Positions 7,013 to 15,600 of a stretch of DNA of 64,000 nucleotides are shown one piece after another (the first letter of the stretch is position 1; every line of letters begins with the position of its first letter). The notes under the pieces are model-generated. The model ran no database searches. It was not told where the DNA came from and saw only the letters and a list, made by a program, of their open reading frames with translations. Location of the stretch: assembly GCF_008728635.1 (NCBI RefSeq), contig NZ_CP044285.1, forward strand, positions 1 through 64,000, written 5' to 3'. A program made the position numbers and the translations under genes. The stretch comes from Hymenobacter baengnokdamensis (GTDB lineage Bacteria > Bacteroidota > Bacteroidia > Cytophagales > Hymenobacteraceae).

Positions 7013-8881
7013 TTATTTTTTGCGCTTCCAGCGGTAGTACTTCCGGTACCATTTGGCCGTTTTTTTAAACAGGCTGGCCGGCGTTTCGTGCGGAAACATA
7101 TTGATGCGAAAAATCTGCATCCGGTCGTCTTCCAGGTGCAGGCCACCCGAGTCGGTAGCCACGGCGTAAGTGAAGCCGGCCTGCCGCACCAGGGCCTTGG
7201 TTTCGGGGTTCAGGTCGCCATAGGGGTAGGCAAACGACAGGACCTCGACACCCAGGCGGCGCTCCAGCTCGGCCTTGCTTTGGGCGATTTCGTGGGCCGC
7301 CGCCGCCGGTGCCAGCGTAGTAAGGCGCGGGTGCGACTGCGTATGCGCCCCGATTTCCCAGCCAGCTGCCACAAAGGCCTGCTTCTGGGCTTCGCTCATG
7401 ATATCGGCGCGGGGCTCGGTAGGGTCGGCGGCGAGGTCCCACTGGTTATAGCGCACCTCAAAGTCGCCCAACAGATATAGTACGCCACGATAGCCCGCCT
7501 GCTGCATCAGCGGCAGCAGGTTGGTGTAGTTATCGGTGTAGCCGTCGTCGAAGGTCAGGATAATGGGCCGGGCCGGAAACTCGGCCAGCTTGCGCCGCCC
7601 ACTGGCAAAATCCTGGTAGTCGCGAAAGGTGATAGGGCTGATATTGTGGCGTTTGAAATAAGCCAGATGCCCGGCGAAGTTTTCTTTCGTAACAAAAATC
7701 TGGTGCTTAGTGGCAATGGGTGCCTCCGGGATTTTATGGTACATAAGTACCGGAATGAAATCGGGCGCAGCCAGGCGCATGCGGGCCGACTCATACACCG
7801 CCAGTACCTGCCCGGCCACCCGCGCCAGGCTGTACTCGCTGCGCACCCGCTGCTGCAGGGCCGGCGCTATCCGGTGCGGCTGGCGCAGGAAAGCGCGCGC
7901 ATCGTGCGCCACCTGCGCGGCACTTACCAGAAAGTGTGGCTGCTGGCGGGCTGAGACGTCGCCGAAGTTGGAGGCAGCCGCCTCGGCATAGGTAGCGGGC
8001 GTAACCAGGCCCACGTAGGCTGCCTCGCCCAGCGCCAGCACGGCCCGGCCCGCGCCCAGGGCCTCCATTGCCACCCGCCCGGCCCCGATGATGAGGTCGG
8101 TTTTCAGTAGCCACCCGGCTACGTCATCGGTAAAGCCCACGACCTCGACCCGCTCGCCAAACTGGCTTTGCAGCTGCTTAAGAGCCGCCTTGCCAAGCGC
8201 CGGAAGCTGCGCCAGCTCGCCGCCAATAAGGGCCACCCGCAGATGAGGAAACTCCTGCATGAGAGCAGGGACGGCCTGCTGAAGCAGCACCGCCACCTGC
8301 TCACCTTTAGGACCGTTGAAACGGCCAATAAATGCCAGGCGGAGAGAAGCAAACGTCGAATCCGGCGAGCCCTTCGTGAATTCCCTGGGTTCAGTTTTTA
8401 TTTCTTCGCAGAAGGCTATGCCGTTGGGCACAACCACGATTTTAGCGGCGGCCATCTTCACTTCTTCCCGCAGGTGCTCGGCCAGATTTTCGCAAATGGC
8501 AATAACTTTTTCGCCATATATATCAAAAGCCGAGGTAGAGGCATGCAGGTGCTGCCGGCCGTGCACAGTGCTCACCAACGGCACTTTCAGCCCTCGTAAA
8601 GCGAAGTAGCTTACCCAGCTGGCGGCCCGCGAGTGGGCATGCACTACGTCGATTTGATGCTGGCGCACGAGCTGGCGCAACACCCGGATGTTGCGCAGGC
8701 GCTGCACGTAGCTGCGCTCACTCACTGGCAGTTGCACCTGCCCGGCCACGGTGGGCAGCGTGGCCGCATCGGAGGCCAGCCATACCTGGTGGCCTTCGCG
8801 GTGGTGCGCCTCGGCCAGAGCCACGGCGTAGGCTACGGAGCCCGCAAAGAAATTAGCAGAAAGTACGTGCAGAATGCGCAT
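7013..8881 (-). CDS. Fusion of GT4-type glycosyltransferase and polysaccharide deacetylase (NodB)
   Basis: A single 622-residue frame with two enzyme domains. Residues 1 to about 370 look like a GT-B glycosyltransferase: MRILHVLSANFFAGSVAYAV at the N-terminus, DVVHAHSRAASWVSYFALRG, VSTVHGRQH, VVVPNGI and an acceptor/donor region near GAGRVAMEALGAGRAVLALG. From about residue 378 (FIPVLMYHKIPEAP) it becomes a NodB-type carbohydrate esterase 4 domain with ILTFDDGYTDNY (Asp445, Asp446), the metal-binding HTQSHP (His513, His517) and SFAYPYGD. There is no signal peptide, so it is probably cytoplasmic and builds and N-deacetylates a surface glycan or lipid-linked sugar. The basic tail (KWYRKYYRWKRKK) may touch the membrane. 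Confidence 0.9.
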   Translation of the reverse strand: MRILHVLSANFFAGSVAYAVALAEAHHREGHQVWLASDAATLPTVAGQVQLPVSERSYVQRLRNIRVLRQLVRQHQIDVVHAHSRAASWVSYFALRGLKVPLVSTVHGRQHLHASTSAFDIYGEKVIAICENLAEHLREEVKMAAAKIVVVPNGIAFCEEIKTEPREFTKGSPDSTFASLRLAFIGRFNGPKGEQVAVLLQQAVPALMQEFPHLRVALIGGELAQLPALGKAALKQLQSQFGERVEVVGFTDDVAGWLLKTDLIIGAGRVAMEALGAGRAVLALGEAAYVGLVTPATYAEAAASNFGDVSARQQPHFLVSAAQVAHDARAFLRQPHRIAPALQQRVRSEYSLARVAGQVLAVYESARMRLAAPDFIPVLMYHKIPEAPIATKHQIFVTKENFAGHLAYFKRHNISPITFRDYQDFASGRRKLAEFPARPIILTFDDGYTDNYTNLLPLMQQAGYRGVLYLLGDFEVRYNQWDLAADPTEPRADIMSEAQKQAFVAAGWEIGAHTQSHPRLTTLAPAAAAHEIAQSKAELERRLGVEVLSFAYPYGDLNPETKALVRQAGFTYAVATDSGGLHLEDDRMQIFRINMFPHETPASLFKKTAKWYRKYYRWKRKK

Positions 8882-8941
8882 GGCGCAAAGGTCGGGCAGC
8901 AGCGCAGACTTTGTGGCCCCTTTGTGCCGGGCTCGTCATGC

Positions 8942-8988
8942 GCTGGTGGCGTTGTTTGCTATGCCGGATAGCAAACAACGCCACTAGC
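8942..8988. repeat. Long perfect hairpin between thrC and the fusion gene
   Basis: GTGGCGTTGTTTGCTAT (8946-8962) pairs perfectly with 8968-8984 across a 5-base loop. The stem extends outward to 21 pairs with one G-T wobble. It lies downstream of thrC on the minus strand but lacks a clear T run, so it may be a terminator, an mRNA-stabilising hairpin or a dispersed palindrome. Confidence 0.75.
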
Positions 8989-8998
8989 AAGCGGGCCG

Positions 8999-10204
8999 CT
9001 ACGCCCAGGCACGGCCGGCCACGTTGCTCATGTATTTTTGGCCGCTGCCGGTGTTCAGCAGCAGGATGCGCTCGTCGGCGCGCAGCCAGCCCTCGGCCAG
9101 CAGGCGGCGGGCGGCCATCCAGACGGCCGCGCCCTCGGGAGCCACAAACAAGCCCTCGTGCTGGCCCAGCTCGCGCATGCCTTCCAGCATACCTTCTTCA
9201 CTGATAGCGACCACGGTACCGTTCGACTCGCGCAGCACTTGCAGCATCAGCGCCTCGCCCAGCGGGCGCGGCACGGCCAGGCCATTGGCCAGCGTGGGGC
9301 GGCCAGTGTAGTTGTGGCAGTTGGGCTGGTGGCCAAGGTGGGTTTCGAGCAGCGGGCAGCAGTTTTCGGCCTGCACGGCTACCATGCGGGGCAGGGCTAC
9401 ATCGGGCGCCAGCCAGCCGAGCGCTTTCATTTCCTGAAACGCTTTCCAGATGCCGATAAGCCCGGTGCCGCCGCCGGCCGGGTACAGCAGCACATCGGGC
9501 AGCTGCCAGTTGAGCTGCTCGGCAATTTCGTAACCCATTGTTTTCTTGCCCTCCAGGCGGTAGGGCTCCTTAAGGGTAGAGATATCGAGCAGCTCGCCGC
9601 TCGCATTGAGCTGACGTACGCGGGCGGCGCAGTCATTTATAAGGCCATCAACCAGCTCAACCTGGGCACCATACCAGTAGCATTCCTCCTTGAAGGCCTC
9701 GGGCGTGTGGCGCGGCATCACGACGGTAGCCGAGAGGCCGCCGCGGGCGCAATAGGCCGCCATTGCCACGCCCGCATTACCGGCCGTAGGAATAATGCAG
9801 CCTTGAACGCCCAACTCCTTTGCCTTCGACACGGCCATGCTCAGGCCCCGCGCCTTAAACGAGCCGGTGGGGTTCTGCCCCTCGTCTTTCAGAATGAGCG
9901 CGTTCAGGCTGTAGCGGGCGGCCAGGCGCGGCAGGTTCAGCAAGGGGGTCAGGCCTTCGCCCAAGGTTACTTTATTGGCTTCGTCGAGCAGCGGCAACAA
10001 GGCCCCGTAGCGCCACATCGAGCTGTCAGCCAGGTTGATACCATCGGCCCGGCTGAGCGGCTCGCGCAGGTCGTAGGCGGCCACCAGCGGCTGCTGGCAG
10101 CAGGCCGACACACCCTGCAGCTCGAATGGCGAATAGGTGGTGCCGCAGTTGGCACAGTGCAGAGATTGGACCCGCGAAAGGGACAGCGTGGCTACTTGGT
10201 TCAT
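8999..10204 (-). CDS. thrC: Threonine synthase
   Basis: PLP-dependent enzyme converting O-phosphohomoserine to threonine, 401 residues. An N-terminal zinc-ribbon-like segment has Cys17, Cys20, Cys35 and Cys36, as in class I short threonine synthases. The PLP lysine is Lys117 in NPTGSFKARGLSMA, followed by the phosphate/cofactor loop TAGNAGVAMAAYCAR and the C-terminal glycine-rich region LYPAGGGTGLIGIWKAF. A related fold-type II enzyme such as threonine dehydratase or cysteate synthase is less likely. The LysR gene lies just upstream on the same strand, with dyads in the 65-bp gap. Confidence 0.9.
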   Translation of the reverse strand: MNQVATLSLSRVQSLHCANCGTTYSPFELQGVSACCQQPLVAAYDLREPLSRADGINLADSSMWRYGALLPLLDEANKVTLGEGLTPLLNLPRLAARYSLNALILKDEGQNPTGSFKARGLSMAVSKAKELGVQGCIIPTAGNAGVAMAAYCARGGLSATVVMPRHTPEAFKEECYWYGAQVELVDGLINDCAARVRQLNASGELLDISTLKEPYRLEGKKTMGYEIAEQLNWQLPDVLLYPAGGGTGLIGIWKAFQEMKALGWLAPDVALPRMVAVQAENCCPLLETHLGHQPNCHNYTGRPTLANGLAVPRPLGEALMLQVLRESNGTVVAISEEGMLEGMRELGQHEGLFVAPEGAAVWMAARRLLAEGWLRADERILLLNTGSGQKYMSNVAGRAWA

Positions 10205-10224
10205 AGGACAAAGTTGTAGCTGCC

Positions 10225-10288
10225 CTATACGGGATAGTATGCCGTAGCGAAATGGAGTTTTGGCATAGACTATTCCTTTACGGAATAG
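10225..10288 (-). promoter_or_regulatory. Paired dyads upstream of thrC, candidate LysR operator
   Basis: Read on the minus strand, two related sites share CTATYCCGTAWAG. Site I is 10225-10237, 21-33 bp before the thrC ATG. Site II is 10270-10288, a perfect dyad (CTATTCC, 5-base spacer, GGAATAG) that overlaps the lysR stop codon. The symmetric spacing fits LysR-type T-N11-A operators. Binding by the adjacent LysR protein is an inference. Confidence 0.45.
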
Positions 10289-11178
10289 TAGCGCTGCGTA
10301 AAGCGCAGAAAATCGCGGTAGGGTCCGCTATTTTCAGTCCCTTTACGCTGAATAAAATTAAACTTCCGCTCCAGGAAAAGGCCCTTAATTTTCACCTCCA
10401 CCAGCTCGCCGCTGGCCAGCTCCTTGAGTACGGCCTGCCGGGGCAGAAAAGCCAGACAGGTTGCTTCTACCCGCACAAAATTCTTTAGCGCCTCGGTGCC
10501 GCCCAGGCGCACGCGCACCGGCAGCGCAGCCAGCTTCAGCTGTTGCTGCTCCAGGGCTTCTTCGAGTACGGCCAACGTGCCGGAACCCACCTCGCGCAGC
10601 GCCAGCGGAATACTAAGCAAGTCGCTGACGGCCAGCTCGCGGCCGGCCAGGGGGTTGCTGGCGGCGCACACGGCCACCACCTCATCGGTAAGCAGCGGCG
10701 TGTAGGTAACGTTGCTGACTTTATGAATGCCTTCGATGATACCCAGCTCAATCTCGTGTTCTAATAGCGCTTTTAATATATTGTCGCTATTGCGATTTTT
10801 GAGGCTGAGCTGGTGATGCGGATGCTGGTGCAGGTAGGCGGCCACCACCACCGGCAGTACGTAGAGCGAAATGGTGGTGCTGGCCCCGATAAGCAGGTGC
10901 ACGGCCGGCGCGAAGGCTGGGCTCAGCTCGCTCATCTCCTGCTGCAAATCTTGCTGCAACTGTTTGGCTTGCAATAGCTTTTGGTAAAGCTTCTGGCCAG
11001 CCGGCGTTAGCAGCACGCTGCCGCCCAGCCGCTCAAAAAGGCCGGCCTTATAATACTCTTCCAGCGCTTTTACCTGCTTGCTCACCGCCGACTGGCTGAT
11101 AAACAGTGCCTGCCCGGCTTTGGTAAAGCTCAGGCGCTGGGCTACTTCAAGAAATACTTCGTGGGCGTGGGAAAGCAT
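10270..11178 (-). CDS. LysR-family transcriptional regulator
   Basis: A 302-residue regulator with the standard layout: winged helix-turn-helix at residues 1-60 (VAQRLSFTKAGQALFISQSAVSKQVKALEEYY, split here by TKAGQ and SQSAVSKQ) and an effector-binding periplasmic-protein-like domain from about 90 to 295. The effector domain begins LLIGASTTISLYVLP and includes NSDNILKALLEHEIELGIIEG, which resembles the CysL/YeiE branch. The ligand is unknown. It is co-directional with thrC 65 bp downstream, and the dyads in that gap suggest control of thrC or autoregulation. Confidence 0.9.
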   Translation of the reverse strand: MLSHAHEVFLEVAQRLSFTKAGQALFISQSAVSKQVKALEEYYKAGLFERLGGSVLLTPAGQKLYQKLLQAKQLQQDLQQEMSELSPAFAPAVHLLIGASTTISLYVLPVVVAAYLHQHPHHQLSLKNRNSDNILKALLEHEIELGIIEGIHKVSNVTYTPLLTDEVVAVCAASNPLAGRELAVSDLLSIPLALREVGSGTLAVLEEALEQQQLKLAALPVRVRLGGTEALKNFVRVEATCLAFLPRQAVLKELASGELVEVKIKGLFLERKFNFIQRKGTENSGPYRDFLRFTQRYYSVKE

Positions 11179-11453
11179 GAGGAGAATGCCATAAGCTAAA
11201 GCCAGCTACCCAGCCTCATGCGGCGGGGTGACCCATGCGGGCGGGCCAGTAACTTTCACAGTTACCGGATGAGTCGCGACAAGTTTTTTTCTAGCTGTAA
11301 AAAGGTTCAAGCTGCTACTTAAGAGTGTTCTGCAACAATTTATTAAAAGATTCGTCCAATTTAAGAGAATCAATTGCTTCACCGGGTCTTTAACTTTAGT
11401 TGATGAAGGAGTAGTTGTTCAGGTGAGCCCATTGTTATACTCCGTACAAGTTG

Positions 11454-12353
11454 ATGGTTACGTTTTTAAGGCAGGCATTTAGCTACTCCGGATTTGGGCC
11501 GATTAAACATAGTATTCGCTATATTCAAACATTACGAAATCATTCCGAATTTCAGCGTATCAGGCAGTTCATGGTTACGCCGGCTCTGAACCAACTGCTG
11601 GAGCGGCAGCCACGCTTTTTGTACAAATACCTGTCGAGGTACATAGCATTGAGCTTTTCACGCACTACCCGCCTGGCAGTCCTTCTCAATCATTACGACT
11701 TTCTAACAGACTTCGTAGGGCCCGGTTTTTTCAACCTGGTGGCCAGCCAGCCGGTCATTTGGCAAGAACAGCGGGGCACAGACAGATTTGCCATTTCCTT
11801 ATCTTATCCATCAGTTGTGGGGTTTGAGGCGGAGTTGTCGCTCAATCTTATGAGCAACGGGGTTTTATTGCAGGTTGTGTCCTTTGTCATTGTGCCGGGC
11901 CGACTGGTAGGCGCTACCAGCCGCCAGGCAATACTTATCAGCCAGGTTCAGGGCACTGCTCATCAGGGCCGCTACCGGCACGCTACCAGGGCACTGCTCG
12001 ACATTACCCCCGCTACTTTGCTTGTGCAAGCCGCTTACGGCTTGGCTGCCGCGCTGCATATCGACCAGACCGTGGGCATCAGCACAGAGGAGCAGCTAAG
12101 CTTCGGTACGGGCAGCCACTTCAATTACAACGCTTTCTGGGAGCAGCAGGAAGGAATCCGCACGGCGGCCAACCTGTTTCTATTGCCACTAATCCCGTTC
12201 CAAAAGCCCCTTGACAGCATCAAGTCCAAGCACCGGGCCCGCACCTTGCGCAAGCGGCACTACAAGCAGGCGCTACGCCAGGCCGTTGAGCAAAACTGCC
12301 TGACTATTTTTCAGCAGCTACGCGCTGAGCAGAGTGTTAGCAACACCTGTTAG
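11454..12353 (+). CDS. DUF535 (VirK/YbjX-like) family protein
   Basis: A 299-residue protein matching the layout of DUF535, known mainly from enterobacterial VirK and YbjX. Features in order are an N-terminal helical part with LLERQPRFLYKYLSRYIALS and LNHYDFL, then FAISLSYPSVVGFEAELSLN, ISQVQGTAHQGRY, the ALLDITPATLLVQAAYGLA helix, and SHFNYNAFWEQQEG. The biochemical role of the family is not settled. I use the ATG at 11454, one codon after an in-frame TTG. The first third is visibly more AT-rich than its neighbours, which suggests acquisition. A TAACTTTA element at 11391 may be its promoter. Confidence 0.8.
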   Translation: MVTFLRQAFSYSGFGPIKHSIRYIQTLRNHSEFQRIRQFMVTPALNQLLERQPRFLYKYLSRYIALSFSRTTRLAVLLNHYDFLTDFVGPGFFNLVASQPVIWQEQRGTDRFAISLSYPSVVGFEAELSLNLMSNGVLLQVVSFVIVPGRLVGATSRQAILISQVQGTAHQGRYRHATRALLDITPATLLVQAAYGLAAALHIDQTVGISTEEQLSFGTGSHFNYNAFWEQQEGIRTAANLFLLPLIPFQKPLDSIKSKHRARTLRKRHYKQALRQAVEQNCLTIFQQLRAEQSVSNTC

Positions 12354-12630
12354 GACCGACGCCGGCTTCTGTCCGGCTTTTGTCAGCTTGCCCGCCCCTA
12401 GCGGCTGCAAAGCAAGGTGGCAGTATAGTTATACGAATCAGGATACTTGCCACGAATGGCGCAGCGAAGAGCCGGGCACGTGCTGTATCAGCAGGTATAT
12501 CCGGTGGCTGAACCCCGACGGGGGCACTCATCAGCCCAAGAGCTGTGCGGCAGTAAAGCAGCTTGCGGCTAGCCCGTTGGAAGAGCGTATGGTTGCCCTA
12601 TCTTCCGGTCGGCTTTTATTTTTCTTCGCT

Positions 12631-15600
12631 ATGCTGGCCCATGCTCGCCTCCTGTTGCTTCTCGCGCTGCTGACTGTTTTTTCGTGCGCTAAAAAGACCG
12701 AGCAGCTCACGGCTGATGAGGCGACGGCCCAGGCGGCCGGCGAGGAAATAGACCCGACGCAGAACCTGGTGTTCGGCTTCGATGAGCCGGTGGTGCCGGC
12801 CGGCCAGAGCGGCCGCTGGGATACCACGCGCTACGTGCAGTTTGAGCCCGCCATCAGGGGCAAGTTTAAGTGGACCAACGACGGGCGTGAGCTGGTGTTT
12901 TCGCCGCTGGAGCCGTTTCGGCCCAGCACTACCTTTTCGGCCCGGCTACGGCCGTCCGCGCTGCCTTCGGGCAAGCAAAAGCTGACATTGGCCCGCTCGA
13001 AGTTCCACACTCCTTTTCTGGCGCTGAGTGGCGCGCAGGTATTTTATGGGCGCAGCAGCCGGGCGGCGAATACGGCCGAGCTGCGGGCCAACCTGCTGTT
13101 TAACTACGCCGTGCGGCCCGCCGACCTGCGGGCCCACCTGCACCTGACCCAGGGCGGGCGGCCGGTGGCCTTTACCCTCACCACCGCCGAGCCCGACCGC
13201 ACGCTGAGCCTTACCCTCAGCCAGGAAGTGATGGCCAGCCAGCCGCTGCACTTCGAGGTAACAAGCGGCCTGCAAGCTGTGGCCGGCAGCCAGCCCACGG
13301 CCGGCCCGCTGCAGGCCGATGCGGACATACCTGACCAGCAACTGCTGCAAGTGCGCGAGCTGACCGGCCAGGTGCTCAACGGCCAGGCCGTGGTGACGCT
13401 GCTCACCAACCAGCCGGTATCGGTGGCCGACATTCAGCCCCTGCTGAAGGTGGAGCCGGCCGTGCCCTACGAGATTGAGGCACTGGAAAGCGGCCTGCTG
13501 CTGCGCGGCGGCTTCGAAGTGGGCAAGGACTACCAAATAAGCATTACGCCGGGCCTGCGCGGCGCGCTGGGCGGGCAGCTGACGGAGGCGTTTCACCAGG
13601 GGGTGAGCTTCGGCACCAGCGAGCCAAGTATCAGCTTTGCCAGCTCGGAGAAGGCTATGTACCTCAACGCCAATGGCAGCCGCAACCTGGGCTTGCGCCT
13701 CAATCAGGTAGAAAAAGTGCAGGTGACGGTGGCCAAGATTTATGCCAGCAATATTCAGGAAACCCTACGTTCTGACAAGCAATACGGCTACGACACCAAC
13801 GCGGAGGCCGACAGTGAAGACGAAGGCGGCGAGTATGGCGAGCACGGCTACCAGTATTACGAGCTCGAAAACCGGGGCGACGTGCTCTTTACCCGCACCT
13901 ACGCCACGGCCGGCCTGGCCAAAGAGAATGGCCTGCACCTGCTCAATTTCAGCCTGAAAGACCTGGAATTCAGCGCCCCGCTCAAAGGGCTGTACGTGGT
14001 GCGCGTGCAGGATACCGAGCACCTGTGGCTGCGCGAAGAAAAGCTGGTGGCCTTCACCGACCTGGGCGTTATTGCCCGGCAGAATGCGGATGGCAGCGCG
14101 GTGGTTTTTCTCAACTCGCTACGCACGGCGCGGCCGGTAAGCGGGGCCGCGGTGCGTTTCATTAGCACCAGCAACCAGCTGGTGGGCACGGCCATTACCA
14201 ATACCCAGGGCGTGGCCCGCTACGACAGCGTGGCCGGCTCGCGCCTGAAGCTGGGCATGGTTACGGCCACGCAGGGCAGTGATTTTACGTTTTTGAGCTT
14301 GCCGAAAAGCAGGGTCGAAACTTCGCGCTTCGAGGTGGGCGGGCTCACCAGCAACGCGGCGCATTACCAGGCCTTTTTGTACGGCGACCGCGACCTGTAC
14401 CGGCCCGGCGATACCATCCATACCAACGTGGTGGTGCGCACCGACGAGTGGCATACCCCGCCCGCCGGCCTGCCCGTGAAGGTGCGCCTGCTGCTGCCCA
14501 CCGGCAAGGAATACGCCAGCCTCGGCGAAAAGCTGAGCGCTACCGGCGCCGTGGAGTCGCGCTTTATTTTGCCCGCTACGGTGATGACGGGCACGTATTC
14601 GCTCGAAGTGCTGACCGGCAACGACGTGCTGCTGACTTCCCGGCCGGTGAGCGTGGAAGAGTTTATCCCCGACCGGCTGAAGGTGAGCGTGACGGCTGCG
14701 CCCACCGTGCTGCGCGCCGGCCAAACCGTGACGGCCGCTATCCAGGCCCAGAACTTATTTGGGCCGCCCGCGGCCGGACGCAAGTTTGAGGTCGAGTTCT
14801 CCCTGAAGGAAAAAACTTTCTCGGCCCCGAATTACCCGAATTACTCTTTTCAGCTGCGCACGGGTACGGGCCGCAGCGCCGCCACGGTGGCGGGCATTGC
14901 CGAGCACTTTCAGAAGGAAGTGCGCGAGGGCGAAACCGACGCCGCCGGGCGCGGCACTGCCGCCTACCCGCTGCCCGACGTGCGCGACCTGGGCACGCTG
15001 GAAGGCGTAGCCTTCGCTACGCTATTCGATGAAACCGGCCGGCCGGTAAACCGGCTGGCCACCTTCGAGGTACAAACGCAGGCCGTGATGTTCGGCGTTC
15101 AGCAGCCAGCCGAACTGGTAGGTACGCGGCAGGAACTGCCCATTAAGCTTATTGCCCTTACGCCCGCCGGGCGGCCCACGCAGGCCCCGGCACAGGTACA
15201 GATTGTGCGCCTACTCTGGGAAACCGTGCTGGAGCGCCAGGGCGGGCGCTACGTGTATAATTCACAGAAGCGCGAGCAGGTGCTGCAAAACCAGGCGGTA
15301 GCGGTAGCCGCCAACAGCACTATTTTCTTTACGCCCACCTACTCGGGCGAGTACGAGGTGCGCCTATTTCGGCCGGGCGCGGCCAGCTACGTGGCGGCCC
15401 ACTTCTACGCCTACGGCAGCGGCGACACGGCCGGCAACTCCTTCGAAGTTAATACTGAAGGCGAAGTCACTATTGAGGCCGACAAGCCGAAGTACGCGCC
15501 CGGCGAAACGGCGCAATTGCTGCTCAAAACGCCCTTCCCCGGCCGGGTGCTCGTGACGGTGGAGCGGAACCGCGTGCTGGACCATTTCTACGTCGATACC

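Noticed and set aside
9038..10219. Long open frame (393 codons) on the plus strand opposite thrC
   Set aside because: It is the antisense shadow of a clear threonine synthase gene. Its composition is typical of GC-rich mirror frames and it has no recognisable domain.
12334..12630. N-terminal extension of the macroglobulin frame
   Set aside because: It starts inside the DUF535 gene and would bury the perfect lipoprotein signal that begins at 12631.
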